Position numbers and translations under genes: made by a program. From Gemmatimonadota bacterium (lineage in GTDB: Bacteria > Gemmatimonadota > Gemmatimonadetes > Longimicrobiales > Gaopeijiaceae): DNA of 64,000 bases. Location: assembly GCA_022827345.1 (NCBI GenBank), contig JAJDTB010000032.1, positions 372,001 through 436,000 of the forward strand. The letters run 5' to 3'. Numbering within the stretch: position 1 is the first letter of the stretch; every line of letters begins with the position of its first letter. Of this stretch, positions 1-11,384 are shown piece by piece. The notes under the pieces are model-generated. The model ran no database searches. It saw only the letters and a program-made list of their open reading frames with translations, and was not told the origin of the DNA.

Positions 1-1385
1 ATGGGGTACCGGAGCGAGGGGTCGAAGCCGGGGGGCTTGATGACCCAGCCGTGGATCGCCAGGCCGTCGTGCGACGATTCCGCCCAGATCTGTTCGACCT
101 CGCCGAGCGTCACCCCGGCCAGCACTTCGTCGTTCACCGCGGTGAGACGCGTGCGCTGATCGGGCCGGTCGACGGGGAAGGCGTAGATGTCGCCCGGCTC
201 GTGGGCGTCGCCCCAGGTTCCGACCGCCATGCCGCCGGCGCTCACGTCGTTCAGGGAGAACATCTGCGGGCCCTCGCTCGCGGCGCGGACATCGCCGCCG
301 GTCGACGCGTACACGATGTTCGCGTAGCCGTCGGCCTGGACGTTGAAGTAGACGCCGCTGCCGTCCGGCGCCCACTGGAGGCCGCGCGGGGTCCGGTCGA
401 GTTCGGTGGTGAGCGCCCGCGGGTTCGATCCGTCCGCGTTCATGACGTAGAGCGTGGACTCGATGTAGTCGAAGGTGGTCGTGTCGTGGCCGACGTATGC
501 GATCATGCGGCCGTCGGGGGAAGGGATCGGAGCCCCGTCAGGGCCTTTCCGGGTAGTGACCTGCCGCAGTTCGCCGGAAGCGACGCCGAGCCTGTAGACT
601 TCGCTCTCCTGCCAACGATACAGCGCATCGTCTTCGATCAGGCCGCTGAAGAGCAGGGTCTCGCCGCTCGGCTCCCAGACGGGCGCGCCGTAGTTGTGAT
701 CCCCGCGGGTGAGTTGGCGGGGGGTGCCGCCGCCGGCCGGGACGACGAAGATGTGGCGGAAGCTCTCGTCGAGGAATCCGACGCGGTCCTGGCGGTAGAC
801 GAGGCTCTCGATGATGCGGGGGCCAGGCGTCCATTCGGCGCCTTCGGGGCGCGGCAGCGAGACCTGCCAGTGGCGGGAACTCGGGTTTTCCGCGCGGACG
901 CTCTTGGTGAAGGACAGCTGCGTGCCGTCGGGCGACCAGGCGATGTCGGAGGGCGTCTCGGTGAGGCGCGTGACCGGCGAAACCGCGCCCTCGGCGTCCA
1001 TCCAGCGCACGAAGATCTGCGTGTTGCCCTCGTCGTCGGGGGCGAGGAAGGCGATGCGGTCGCCGGAGGGGGACCAGCGGGGGGACGAGCCGGCGATCAG
1101 GTCGCGGGGGCGCGATCCGTCCGAGTTCACGATGCGGATCGACGATTCCCAGCTGTCGTTCATCTTGTCGACCCAGCCGTGGGTGTAGACGACCTGCGAC
1201 CCGTCGGGCGAGATCCGGGGGTCGCTGACGCGCTCCCAGTCGAGCCAGGTGTCGAGGGAGAGGGGGGTCTGGGCGGATAGCGGGGCTGTGCTCGAGGAAA
1301 CCGCGACGACGGCCACGAGCGCGATGACGGTGAGACATGCAGGGCGCTGCAGGGAGCGGCGCCGACCGAGGTCGAATGCGTGCAT
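1..1385 (-). CDS. S9 family (prolyl oligopeptidase-like) secreted peptidase, 3' end cut by window edge
   Basis: About 461 N-terminal residues are visible; the gene runs off the left edge. It opens with ATG at 1385 and an export signal (basic start, then a hydrophobic run ending ...LSAQ near residue 39). After it come repeated PD40/WD40-like blades with the phrase SPDG (ISPDGSQ, WSPSGDR, WSPDGTQ, PSPDGRM, WAPDGSG), the propeller that gates the active site in this family. The last visible residues (HGWVIKPPGFDP) are where the alpha/beta-hydrolase domain normally begins, so the Ser-Asp-His triad lies outside the window. It follows the acyl-CoA mutase gene on the same strand after 86 bp and could be read through from it. 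Family call is firm; substrate is unknown. Confidence 0.85.
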   Translation of the reverse strand, partial: MHAFDLGRRRSLQRPACLTVIALVAVVAVSSSTAPLSAQTPLSLDTWLDWERVSDPRISPDGSQVVYTHGWVDKMNDSWESSIRIVNSDGSRPRDLIAGSSPRWSPSGDRIAFLAPDDEGNTQIFVRWMDAEGAVSPVTRLTETPSDIAWSPDGTQLSFTKSVRAENPSSRHWQVSLPRPEGAEWTPGPRIIESLVYRQDRVGFLDESFRHIFVVPAGGGTPRQLTRGDHNYGAPVWEPSGETLLFSGLIEDDALYRWQESEVYRLGVASGELRQVTTRKGPDGAPIPSPDGRMIAYVGHDTTTFDYIESTLYVMNADGSNPRALTTELDRTPRGLQWAPDGSGVYFNVQADGYANIVYASTGGDVRAASEGPQMFSLNDVSAGGMAVGTWGDAHEPGDIYAFPVDRPDQRTRLTAVNDEVLAGVTLGEVEQIWAESSHDGLAIHGWVIKPPGFDPSLRYP

Positions 1386-1471
1386 GGGAGACCTCCCGAT
1401 GTGCGTGAACGGCTGGAGACTACCGCTCAACATGGGGCCTGGACCGCAGATAGGACAGCGGAGCGATGCGG

Positions 1472-3190
<1,719 letters not shown>

Positions 3191-3191
3191 G

Positions 3192-4355
3192 TCAGCTGTC
3201 CTCCTGCCCGGCGGCGCTGTCCGGCAGGCTGCGAAAGCCCTCCGGCCCTGCCTCTAATATGGCGGGAACGATGCGATCCGCCACGCCGTAGGCGGTCGCG
3301 CGGCCGGTCCTGACCGCTTCCACCCACTCCGCGAGGTTCGGGTCCGAGGCGAAGAAGCGGTCCGCGCGGTGGCGCAGACGGCGCTGCACGACGTCGCGAA
3401 TGCGTCCCCGGGCGCGATCGGCGCGGCGCGCCTCGAGCGTCCCCGAATCGGCCAGTTGGCCGCCGTGCGAGAGGATGGCTTCGAGGAGGGCGTCGATCCC
3501 CTCGCCGCGGCCCGCCGAGGTTTTGAGCACGGGGATCTCCCAGCGTGGGGCCGGGGTCTCCCGCAGGCGCCCCGGGTGGCCGGCGGGATCCTCGGCCGGG
3601 GCCTCCGCGGCGTCCGTCCGGGTCGAAGCTCCCACCCCCGACAGATCCACCCCGTGGTGCGCGGGCACGTCGTGCGAGGCCCGGCCCGCGCGGAGCATCA
3701 GCGCCTGCCCGATCTCGCGCACCATGCGGTCGGCGCCGATGCGGTCGGACTTGTTGACGACGAAGATGTCGGCGATCTCCATCAGGCCCGCCTTCATGGC
3801 CTGGATTCCGTCGCCCGACTCGGGAACGAGGACGACGACGGTGGAATCGGTCGCGGCCTGGATCTCGAACTGCGTCTGCCCCACGCCGACCGTCTCGACG
3901 ATGATGTTGGCGAAACCGAAGGCGTCTAGGAGATCGATCACCTCGCGCGTGGTGGCGGCCAGGCCGCCGAGCGAGCCGCGGGTTGCCATCGAGCGGATGA
4001 AGATCCCGGGGTCGACGGAGAGCTCGTTCATGCGGATGCGGTCGCCGAGGAGCGCGCCGCCGGAGAAGGGCGAGGTGGGGTCGACGGCGACGATCGCGAC
4101 GTCTTCGTCCCGCTCGCGGAGGAGCTTGGCGAGGAGTGTGGCGAGGCTGGACTTGCCCGCGCCGGGCGGGCCGGTGATGCCGATGCGGCGGGCCCGGGGC
4201 TCGACCAGGAGGAGTTCCTGGAGGAGTTCGGTGGCGCGCGGGTGGCCGGCTTCGACCATCGAGATCGCGCGGGCGAGGGCGGGACGCCTGCCGCGCCGGA
4301 AGTCGGCCGTGAGCCGGCGGTTGCGCTCTTCGCGGGTCGGGCGGCCGGCGCTCAT
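3192..4355 (-). CDS. meaB: MeaB/ArgK-family GTPase, B12 mutase chaperone
   Basis: 387 residues. P-loop GTPase of the SIMIBI class that gates cobalamin loading and protects acyl-CoA mutases. Walker A is GPPGAGKS (about residues 62-69), followed by VDPTSPFSGGALLGDRIRM, the switch segment RSMATRGSLGGL and the guanine-binding NKSD (201-204). ATG at 4355 overlaps the mgtE stop by 4 nt (ATGA); a longer reading from 4847 is only an antisense extension over mgtE. Between the guanine-binding part and the WEIPVLKTSA strand there is an extra Ala/Pro/His-rich segment (about residues 225-270) that typical MeaB proteins lack. Placement directly before the mutase gene fits its role. Confidence 0.93.
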   Translation of the reverse strand: MSAGRPTREERNRRLTADFRRGRRPALARAISMVEAGHPRATELLQELLLVEPRARRIGITGPPGAGKSSLATLLAKLLRERDEDVAIVAVDPTSPFSGGALLGDRIRMNELSVDPGIFIRSMATRGSLGGLAATTREVIDLLDAFGFANIIVETVGVGQTQFEIQAATDSTVVVLVPESGDGIQAMKAGLMEIADIFVVNKSDRIGADRMVREIGQALMLRAGRASHDVPAHHGVDLSGVGASTRTDAAEAPAEDPAGHPGRLRETPAPRWEIPVLKTSAGRGEGIDALLEAILSHGGQLADSGTLEARRADRARGRIRDVVQRRLRHRADRFFASDPNLAEWVEAVRTGRATAYGVADRIVPAILEAGPEGFRSLPDSAAGQEDS

Positions 4356-5722
4356 GGCGACAACAGCGCGCTGGCGAGGCTCAGGACCATGACAAAGCCC
4401 ACCAGGTCCGTGAGGGTGTGGACGAAAACGGACGAGGCGACCGCGGGATCGACGCCGAGCCGGTCGAGGACGGTGGGGATGAGCGCCCCCGCGAAGCCGG
4501 CCACGATGATGTTGGCCCACATGGCGACGAGCACGACCAGCCCGATGCGCGGGTCGCCGCCCCACCGGAAGTAGGCGAAGGCGGCGAAGAGTCCGCCCAG
4601 GACGAGGCCGTTGACGAGCCCGACCAGCACCTCCTTGCCGACCGCGGGAAAGTGGTGCGAGCCGAGGCCGTCGCCGACCGCGATGCGGCGGATCGTCACG
4701 GCGAGCGCCTGCGTGCCGGTGTTTCCGCCCAGGGCGGCGATGACGGGCATGAGGAAGGCGAGGAAGGCGAACTGGGCAATCAGGCCTTCGAAGCGGAGGA
4801 TCACCATCGCGGCCAATCCGGCGGTCACCAGGTTCAGCGTCAGCCACGGGAGCCGCGAGCGGACGGAGTCGGTCCAGCCGGCCTGGAGCTCCTCCTCGTC
4901 GGACACGCCGGCCAGCTTGAGGATGTCCTCGGTGGTCTCGGCTTCGATCACGTCGATCACGTCGTCGAAGGTGATCTGGCCCCGGAGGGCGCCGTCTTCG
5001 CCGACAACCGGGATGCTGACGAGGTTGTACCGCGCCATGATGCGACCGACTTCCTCCTGGTCGGTGCCCGGATGCACCACGGCCGAGATGGGTTCGATCA
5101 GCGATTCGACCGGCGCCTCGGGGTCGGCGAGGATGAGGTCGGCGAGGGGGACGGTGCCGCGAAGCCGGTCTTTGTCGCCCACGACGAAGACGGAGTAGAA
5201 GTCCTCGACCTCGCGCCCTTGCCTGCGGATCTCGGCGATGGCCTCGCCCGCGCTGGAGTCGGCTGCCACCGCGACGAGGGCGGTCGTCATCAGTCCGCCG
5301 GCGGTCTCTTCGCCGTAGCGGAGCAGGTCGCGGATCTCGCCGGCTTCGGTGCTGGGCAGCGCGGCGAGCATGCGGTCGCGGTCGTCCGGATCCATCTCGC
5401 CGAGCAGGTCCGCGGCGTCGTCGTCCGCGAGTTCCTGCAGGAGGGCCGCGCCGCGCTTGTCGTCGAGGGCGGAGAGGAGTTCGGCCCGGTCTTCGTACTC
5501 CTCCATCTCGGCGAGCGTCTCGGACGCGACCTCGTCCGGCAGGGCCTCGAGGATCTCCAGCTGGCCCGCCTCCGAGGTGACCGACGCCACGAAGTCGGCG
5601 ATGTCCGACGGATGCATCCCGGCAACCCAGTCCGGGAGCTCGATGTGCTCCTCCTGGGCGAGCGCCCTCAACTCCTCCTGCGCGGTCGGATCCACGCCGA
5701 TCGGGGGCCTTTCGGAGCTCAT
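4352..5722 (-). CDS. mgtE: MgtE-family magnesium transporter
   Basis: 456 residues with the full MgtE layout: an acidic helical N domain (about 1-130, repeats such as LADDDAADLLGEMDPDDRDRML), two CBS domains (about 135-255, including the IPVVGEDGALRGQITFDDVIDVI strand) and a five-helix membrane domain (about 285-455) with the GGNTGTQ motif lining the ion path. It imports Mg2+, with the N and CBS domains acting as the Mg2+ sensor. Both ends overlap neighbours by 4 nt (ybeY stop at its start, meaB start at its stop), so it is translated as part of the string. I see no Mg2+ riboswitch here, as expected inside an operon. Confidence 0.95.
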   Translation of the reverse strand: MSSERPPIGVDPTAQEELRALAQEEHIELPDWVAGMHPSDIADFVASVTSEAGQLEILEALPDEVASETLAEMEEYEDRAELLSALDDKRGAALLQELADDDAADLLGEMDPDDRDRMLAALPSTEAGEIRDLLRYGEETAGGLMTTALVAVAADSSAGEAIAEIRRQGREVEDFYSVFVVGDKDRLRGTVPLADLILADPEAPVESLIEPISAVVHPGTDQEEVGRIMARYNLVSIPVVGEDGALRGQITFDDVIDVIEAETTEDILKLAGVSDEEELQAGWTDSVRSRLPWLTLNLVTAGLAAMVILRFEGLIAQFAFLAFLMPVIAALGGNTGTQALAVTIRRIAVGDGLGSHHFPAVGKEVLVGLVNGLVLGGLFAAFAYFRWGGDPRIGLVVLVAMWANIIVAGFAGALIPTVLDRLGVDPAVASSVFVHTLTDLVGFVMVLSLASALLSP

Positions 5723-6147
5723 CCGCTCACCGCCCTTCGCACGATCGCCTCCTGCTTGTGAAACATTTCACTAGCCAGGCGCTCGGGGCCTGCGGGGTGA
5801 TCGTAGCCGAGCACGTGCAGCGCGCCATGGACGGCCAGGCGGGTCAGTTCCTCTTCCGGCGCCGCACCGGCCTCGGCCGCCTGCCTCAACGCCTGCGCGT
5901 GGCCGACATAGACGTCGCCGAGAGGGTCTTCGCCGTCGCCGTGAAGGGCGAACGAGAGGACGTCTGTGGTCTCGTCGCGGCCCAGGTAGCGGCCGTGGAG
6001 GCTCGCGATCTCGGCGTCGGTGACGAAGCTGACCGACAGCTCGGCAGAGGACACGCCTTCGCGGCGGAACGCTTCGCGGAGCGCCCGCTCGAGGAGGTCC
6101 CCGGGGACGGTGCACGGCTCGGCCGCGTTGATGTGAATGGTGATCAC
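5719..6147 (-). CDS. ybeY: Endoribonuclease YbeY (rRNA maturation factor)
   Basis: 142 residues, normal length. The zinc-binding signature HGALHVLGYDH gives His107, His111 and His117. The upstream RDETTDVLSFAL strand is also typical. YbeY is a single-strand endoribonuclease that helps 16S rRNA 3'-end maturation and ribosome quality control. It overlaps mgtE by 4 nt downstream and the HD phosphohydrolase gene by 4 nt upstream. The neighbouring order phoH, HD membrane protein, ybeY is a widespread bacterial arrangement, which supports the call. Confidence 0.96.
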   Translation of the reverse strand: MITIHINAAEPCTVPGDLLERALREAFRREGVSSAELSVSFVTDAEIASLHGRYLGRDETTDVLSFALHGDGEDPLGDVYVGHAQALRQAAEAGAAPEEELTRLAVHGALHVLGYDHPAGPERLASEMFHKQEAIVRRAVSG

Positions 6148-8405
6148 GGTGCCTTCTCCCCCGCGGCCGGCGCCTGCGGAGCGGCCTGACCCGGCGCTTC
6201 GGGGTCTCCGGAGCCCGGGCTTTCGGCCGTCAGGTGGCGCGTGCCGGGATATTCGATCCGGCGGTGGTGAATGCCGGCCAGGATCTTGAGGAACCGCTTT
6301 CTGAGGAGGGTGAGGTCCTTCAGCGTGAGCGCGGCGTTGTCCAGCTGGCCGCGGTCCAGCTTGCCCGCGAAGATCTGCTGGATCAGGCGGGTGATCCTCT
6401 GTCGATCGGGCCTGTTCATCGCGCGCGTCGCCGACTCCACCGAGTCGGCCAGCATGACGATGGCGGTCTCGCGGCTCTTCGGCCGGGGTCCGGGGTAGCG
6501 GAACCGGGCGGGATCGGGCGGATCGCGTCCTTCCTTCTCGGCGTTCTCGCTTGCCTTGTCGAGGAAGAAGCTTATGGTCTGGTCGCCGTGGTGCTCCGAG
6601 ATGAAGTCGACGATCACCTCCGGGACATTTTCCCGCCGCGCCATGCGGACCCCCTCGATGACGTGCCCGCGCACCACCGCCGCCGAGGCATCGGGGGTCA
6701 TGGTGTCGTGGGGATTGTCGCCGCTCTGGTTCTCGATGAACAGGTCGGGGTGCACCATCTTGCCCACGTCGTGGTAGTAGGCGCCCGCACGGCAGAGGGC
6801 CGCGTTGGCGCCGATGTCGTTCGCGCCGGCTTCGGCGAGGTTGGCGACCTGGATGGTGTGCGCGTAGGTGCCGGGGGCTTCAGTGGCCAGCTGCTTGATG
6901 AGGGGCCGGTTCGGGTCGGCCCAGCTGATCAGGGTCTGGTCGGTGGTGCGGCCGGTCATCCACTCGAAGGCCGGCAGGAAGCCGATCGCCAGCATCGACC
7001 AGGCGATCGTGCCGAGGAGCGCCCAGCCTAGCGCCGGGAGGAACTCGAAGTCGGCGCCCCGCAGCATCACCGCGGCGAGGACGAGCGCGTAGGCCCCGAA
7101 GGTGATGCCGATGAGGAGCCAGGTCTGGGACAGGCGCCGGAAGCTGCGCACGGCCAGCGCCGCCGCGGCGCCGCCCGCGAGGGCGACGAAGAAGGTGTCG
7201 ACCGAGGCGAACGGTTCCTGGGCCGCGGTGAGGGCGGACAGTACCAGCAGCGACACCAGGGCCAGTCGCCCGTCCCACAGGATCGCGAGCGCGACGGTGA
7301 CGAAGACGGTGGGCAGGGCGGGACCAGGGAAGGCCAGGCGGGCCACGAAGAATGCGCCCGCGAAGTAGAGGGCGGTGATGGCGGCAAGGGCCTGGAGATA
7401 GCGGAATTCGCGAAAGATGTCGGGACGGTGGAAGAAGAGCAGCCCGCCGAAGATCGACAGGATCATCGCATTGAGGATCAGGCCGCCGAAGGCACCGCTC
7501 ACGTTCGACTCGTCCACGGCGATCCCGGCGGTCCGGAGGTGGTTCCTGTATGCCTCCAGCTTCTGCAGTTCGGCCGGACCCACCTGATCGTTCGCGCGGA
7601 CGATGGCCTCGCCCTCCAGCACCCGTCCGGCGGTCACGGATATGGAGTCGCGTGCGGCGGCCCTTTCCCGGGCATTGCGCGCCGCGTCCGGGGCCAGGCT
7701 CGGGACCATGTAGCGCGCGAGTACGAGGCGCAGCAGATCGGTATCGACACCGGGCTCGCGATCCGCGAGGACTGCGTCGTAGAACTCCCGCCCCGACAGG
7801 ACCGAGGCGCGGGGTACGACGCTCGCCCCGCTTCTCCGCACCACGCGCAGCGATTCGGTCGTGACCTCCGAGGCGGCGCCGGGCGCGATGATCCCCCGGT
7901 CGGCCATTCCGTCGATCGCCCCCGCCGCGCTCTCCCGGATGCTCTCGGCGCGCGCCGGGTCGGCCAGGGTCTCGACCTGCTCCTCGCCCGCGTCGATCCC
8001 GGCGGCGGCCAGCACGCTGCCGATCCCCGCCACGCCGCTTGCGGCGGCCGCCGAGTCGACATCGGCGAAGAAGCGGGCGAGCGCCGTGGATGCCGACTCG
8101 CGGGCGCCGTCCTGGAAGATGAAGGTGGGAATCACGGCACTTGCCGCCGCTTCCCTCTCGGCCCTCAGCACATCGGAGTCCTTGGGGATGTCGAAGGCGG
8201 CCACCGCAATGATGTCACGCTCCGCGACGGTGCCGGCCTCGTGCCTCCCGATAAGAACGGACGGATCCGACGGATACAGCAGCACGAGTCCGACGGACAG
8301 GCCGAGGACGAGAAGCCACCGCGCCCCGTGATGCACGACCGCATCCGGCCACAGCCGCCGCGGCCTTCCCGACAGCATCCCGCGCCGACGCCGCCTACCG
8401 CTCAT
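6144..8405 (-). CDS. PgpH/YqfF-type membrane HD phosphohydrolase, probable cyclic-di-AMP phosphodiesterase
   Basis: 753 residues. One N-terminal membrane segment (about 25-45) is followed by a large extracytoplasmic 7TMR-HDED-like domain (about 60-300), a seven-helix membrane block (about 310-490) and a C-terminal cytoplasmic HD domain. The HD pair is His545-Asp546 in [11 protein letters not shown], with a second metal motif in ISEHHGDQ. Known PgpH proteins hydrolyse c-di-AMP to pApA; that activity is inferred from the family. The C terminus is Pro/Ala-rich. Its start overlaps the phoH 3' end by 11 nt and its stop overlaps ybeY by 4 nt. Confidence 0.9.
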   Translation of the reverse strand: MSGRRRRRGMLSGRPRRLWPDAVVHHGARWLLVLGLSVGLVLLYPSDPSVLIGRHEAGTVAERDIIAVAAFDIPKDSDVLRAEREAAASAVIPTFIFQDGARESASTALARFFADVDSAAAASGVAGIGSVLAAAGIDAGEEQVETLADPARAESIRESAAGAIDGMADRGIIAPGAASEVTTESLRVVRRSGASVVPRASVLSGREFYDAVLADREPGVDTDLLRLVLARYMVPSLAPDAARNARERAAARDSISVTAGRVLEGEAIVRANDQVGPAELQKLEAYRNHLRTAGIAVDESNVSGAFGGLILNAMILSIFGGLLFFHRPDIFREFRYLQALAAITALYFAGAFFVARLAFPGPALPTVFVTVALAILWDGRLALVSLLVLSALTAAQEPFASVDTFFVALAGGAAAALAVRSFRRLSQTWLLIGITFGAYALVLAAVMLRGADFEFLPALGWALLGTIAWSMLAIGFLPAFEWMTGRTTDQTLISWADPNRPLIKQLATEAPGTYAHTIQVANLAEAGANDIGANAALCRAGAYYHDVGKMVHPDLFIENQSGDNPHDTMTPDASAAVVRGHVIEGVRMARRENVPEVIVDFISEHHGDQTISFFLDKASENAEKEGRDPPDPARFRYPGPRPKSRETAIVMLADSVESATRAMNRPDRQRITRLIQQIFAGKLDRGQLDNAALTLKDLTLLRKRFLKILAGIHHRRIEYPGTRHLTAESPGSGDPEAPGQAAPQAPAAGEKAP

Positions 8406-9390
8406 TGTCCCGGCTGCCCCCGCGGCGCTGATCCGCCACGGCGTAGGCCCGGACGATCTCCTTCACCAGGCGGTGGCGCGTCACGTCCCCCTCGTCGAGG
8501 TAGACGAACTCGATGCCCTCGATGTCCCTGAGGATCTCCTCGACCTGAACCAGCCCCGAGACCTGGGCGCTGGGGAGGTCGACCTGGGTCTTGTCCCCCG
8601 TGATCACGACCCGCGAACTCACGCCGATGCGGGTCAGGAACATCTTCATCTGGGCGGCGGTGGCGTTCTGGGCCTCGTCGAGGATGACGAAGGCGTCCGA
8701 GAGGGTTCTGCCGCGCATGTAGGCGAGCGGCACGACCTCGATGGTGCGGTCGCCGATGCCGCGGCGGACGCGGGCGGCGGGCATCATGTCCTCGAGGGCG
8801 TCGTAAAGGGGACGGAGGTACGGGTCGACCTTCTCCTGCAGGTCGCCGGGCAGGAATCCCAGGTTCTCACCCGCCTCGACCGCCGGGCGCGCCAGGATGA
8901 TCCGCCGCACGCGCTTCCTGAACAGCTCGTCGACCGCGCGGGCAACGGCGAGGTAGGTCTTCCCCGTGCCGGCCGGGCCGATGCTGATGACGATGTCCGA
9001 GTCCTCCATCGCCTGGAGGTAGGCGCGCTGCCCCTCGGAGCGCGGCGCGATGATCCGGCGCGATCCCGGCACCGAGATCTGCAGCTTCTCGTCGCCACGG
9101 CGGATGTCGGGCCCTTCGCGCGACTCGAGGCTCGTCGCGAAGCGGGCCACGTCCGATGCCGGGAAGGCCTTGCCCAGCCGTGCCAGCTCGATCATGTGCT
9201 CGACCACGCGGGCCGAATCCGCCACCGATTCGAGGGCGCCGGCGAGCCTGACGTGGTCTCCGCGCAACACGACCTGAACCCCGAAGAGCGAGGCCACTTC
9301 GCGGAAGTTCTCGTCGCCCACCCCGGCGAGGATGAACTGATCGGCCCCTTCGGCGCTCAGGTGATGCTCGACCATGGTCCCGGTCGTCAT
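8395..9390 (-). CDS. phoH: PhoH-like ATPase
   Basis: 331 residues. N-terminal KH-like segment (about 15-90), then a P-loop NTPase with Walker A GPAGTGKT (about 138-145) and Walker [10 protein letters not shown]. It resembles the YbeZ/PhoL group, which acts with YbeY in RNA metabolism; partner gene ybeY lies two genes downstream. The ATG at 9390 overlaps the aspS stop by 4 nt, so the 940-residue reading that extends into aspS antisense frames is not used. Cytoplasmic. Confidence 0.92.
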   Translation of the reverse strand: MTTGTMVEHHLSAEGADQFILAGVGDENFREVASLFGVQVVLRGDHVRLAGALESVADSARVVEHMIELARLGKAFPASDVARFATSLESREGPDIRRGDEKLQISVPGSRRIIAPRSEGQRAYLQAMEDSDIVISIGPAGTGKTYLAVARAVDELFRKRVRRIILARPAVEAGENLGFLPGDLQEKVDPYLRPLYDALEDMMPAARVRRGIGDRTIEVVPLAYMRGRTLSDAFVILDEAQNATAAQMKMFLTRIGVSSRVVITGDKTQVDLPSAQVSGLVQVEEILRDIEGIEFVYLDEGDVTRHRLVKEIVRAYAVADQRRGGSRDNER

Positions 9391-11171
9391 TCGCTTCCTC
9401 CAACCGAAATCCCGAGCGCGGCCAGCTCGGCCGCTCCGACCTGGACGGGGGCACCTTCGTAGAGGGCCCTGGCCGCGGTGGTCTTCGGGAACGCGATCAC
9501 GTCCCTCAAGCTTGTCCCGCCCGAAAGCCAGGCCGCAAGACGGTCCATCCCCAGCGCGATGCCCCCGTGGGGGGGCGCGCCCGCCCGCAGCGCCTCGAGG
9601 AGGAAGCCGAACTTGGTCGCGATCTCGTCCTCGCTCAGGCCGAGCATCCCCAGCAGGCGTGCCTGAAGGTCGGCGTCGTGGACGCGAACGCTCCCCGAGC
9701 CCAGCTCCGTGCCGTTGTAGACGAGGTCGTAGGCGAGACCGCGCACGCTGAGCGGGTCGGAATCGAGGCGGTGGATGTCGTCGGGATGGGGCTGGACGAA
9801 GGGGTGGTGGTTCGCGCCCATGGTGCCGTCCGCACCCTCCTCGAAAACGGGGAAGCCGGTTACCCACAGCCATGCGTGAGCGGTGGTCCTGGGGAGTTCC
9901 AGCGCCTGGATGGAGGCGCGGCGAGCGGCGTCGAGGGCGGGGGAGGTGACGCGGTCGGGGCCGGCGGCCGCGAGGATCAGGTCGCCGGGCGAGAGGGCCA
10001 GCCGCGCGCTTGTGTCGTCGCGGAAGAAGCGGCCCATGGGACCCGTGGCGCGGTCTTCCTGGATCTTGGCCCAGAAGAGGCCGGGCGCGCCCTCCGCCTT
10101 GGCCGCGCGCTCGATCGCGTCGATCTGTTTGCGCGAGAGACGGGCGCCGCCGGCGAGGTGCAGGCCGCGAATGCGTCCCCCCTTCGCGATGGCGCCGCGA
10201 AGGATGTTGGAGTCGAGGGCGCCCAGGACATCGCTGTAGTCGCCGATTTCGAGGCCGTAACGGAGGTCGGGGCGGTCGCAGCCGAAGCGCTCCATCGCGT
10301 CCTGGTAGGTCAACCGCAGGAACGGGGGATCCGCCTCGATCCCGGCAACCTCGGCCAGGCGCGCCATCAGACCCTCGCACCACCCGTAGATGTCCTCCGG
10401 CTGGACGAAAGACGCCTCGACATCGATCTGGGTGAACTCGGGCTGCCGGTCCGCGCGCAGATCCTCGTCCCTGAAGCAGCGCGCGATCTGCACGTAGCGG
10501 TCGAAGCCCGCGATCATCAGGAGCTGCTTGTAGATCTGGGGGCTCTGGGGCAGCGCGAAGAACTCGCCCGGATGCACGCGGCTGGGCACGAGAAAGTCCC
10601 TCGCGCCTTCGGGCGTGGGCTTGGTGAGCATCGGCGTCTCGATCTCGACAAAGCCCTGCTCGTGGAAGAAGTTGCGCACCTCCAGGACGAGCCGGTGCCG
10701 CAGGATCAGCCTCGCTTGCAGATCGTGGCGGCGCAGGTCGAGGACTCGGTGCCGCAGCCGCAGCTTCTCGGAGGGCAGTTCCTCCTCCGGCGGAAGGTAG
10801 ACGGGGATGGCCGGCGTCCGTGCCTTGTTGAAGACCTCCAGCTCCGTGATCTGCACCTCGACATCGCCGGTCGCCATGTCGGGGTTGCGGGCCGCTTCGG
10901 GACGGGGCGCAACGACGCCGCGAATCCCGATTACGTCCTCCGGTCCAAGCCCGCGCACGGCTTCCATCGCCTCGGGCGACGACCAGCCGGGGCCCGCCGA
11001 GGCCTGCAGCAGTCCGGACCGGTCGCGCACATCGAGAAAGACCAGTCCTCCCAGATCCCTTCGGCGATGCACCCAGCCGGCGATCCGGACCTCTTCGCCC
11101 GCCATGTCGGGGGTGACCATGCCCGCTCCGTTGGAGCGCATCGTCGTTGCACTTCTCGCGGCTGTCGACAC
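9387..11171 (-). CDS. aspS: Aspartyl-tRNA synthetase, bacterial type
   Basis: 594 residues. Layout: OB-fold anticodon domain (about 12-115), class II catalytic domain with motif 2 FRDEDLRADRQPEFTQID, an inserted GAD domain (about 290-410, bacterial type), and motif 3 GIALGMDRLAAWL. It charges tRNA-Asp. The longest start is GTG at 11171 with GGAGA 8 nt upstream; an ATG at 11141 (MRSNGAG) is a plausible alternative because homology begins just after it. It heads the tightly coupled string aspS-phoH-pgpH-ybeY-mgtE-meaB-mutase, so the promoter should lie in 11172-11384. Confidence 0.95.
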   Translation of the reverse strand: MSTAARSATTMRSNGAGMVTPDMAGEEVRIAGWVHRRRDLGGLVFLDVRDRSGLLQASAGPGWSSPEAMEAVRGLGPEDVIGIRGVVAPRPEAARNPDMATGDVEVQITELEVFNKARTPAIPVYLPPEEELPSEKLRLRHRVLDLRRHDLQARLILRHRLVLEVRNFFHEQGFVEIETPMLTKPTPEGARDFLVPSRVHPGEFFALPQSPQIYKQLLMIAGFDRYVQIARCFRDEDLRADRQPEFTQIDVEASFVQPEDIYGWCEGLMARLAEVAGIEADPPFLRLTYQDAMERFGCDRPDLRYGLEIGDYSDVLGALDSNILRGAIAKGGRIRGLHLAGGARLSRKQIDAIERAAKAEGAPGLFWAKIQEDRATGPMGRFFRDDTSARLALSPGDLILAAAGPDRVTSPALDAARRASIQALELPRTTAHAWLWVTGFPVFEEGADGTMGANHHPFVQPHPDDIHRLDSDPLSVRGLAYDLVYNGTELGSGSVRVHDADLQARLLGMLGLSEDEIATKFGFLLEALRAGAPPHGGIALGMDRLAAWLSGGTSLRDVIAFPKTTAARALYEGAPVQVGAAELAALGISVGGSE

Positions 11172-11384
11172 AGATCCGTCTCCGGTGGACCACGGGATTC
11201 CCGGCCGACGGTGCCACGCGGAGGTTCCACTGCGGATTGCTGGAGGCGGCGCCGGACGTATTCTCGCGGTAAACTTAGTCCCTGCTTCAAGGGACGTTCA
11301 AGCAATCGGCGGAATCTACCCGCGGACGCTGGCGCTGACGCTTCTCCCCTGATTCCGACCACCGAGAAAGGCTTTGTCGACGCC
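11172..11384. promoter_or_regulatory. Divergent intergenic region between aspS and rlmN
   Basis: 213 bp between two divergently read genes, so it must hold promoters for both the aspS string (-) and rlmN (+). A small hairpin, GTCCCT-loop-AGGGAC, lies near 11278-11295 in the presumed rlmN leader. I found no convincing -35/-10 pair and no T-box or other known leader. Confidence 0.4.

Noticed and set aside
51-1280. Long open frames on the + strand (409 codons here; also 615 codons at 1466-3313 and 447 codons at 4418-5761)
   Set aside because: They are antisense to well-supported genes, have low-complexity Arg/Gly/Val-rich products and no recognisable domain; GC-rich codon usage leaves such frames open.
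1386-1471. B12-binding small subunit of the acyl-CoA mutase next to the large subunit
   Set aside because: The gap is 86 bp and no DxHxxG motif occurs nearby; the subunit must be elsewhere.
11278-11295. T-box or other amino-acid leader before rlmN or aspS
   Set aside because: Only one short hairpin is present, with no T-box sequence or specifier loop.
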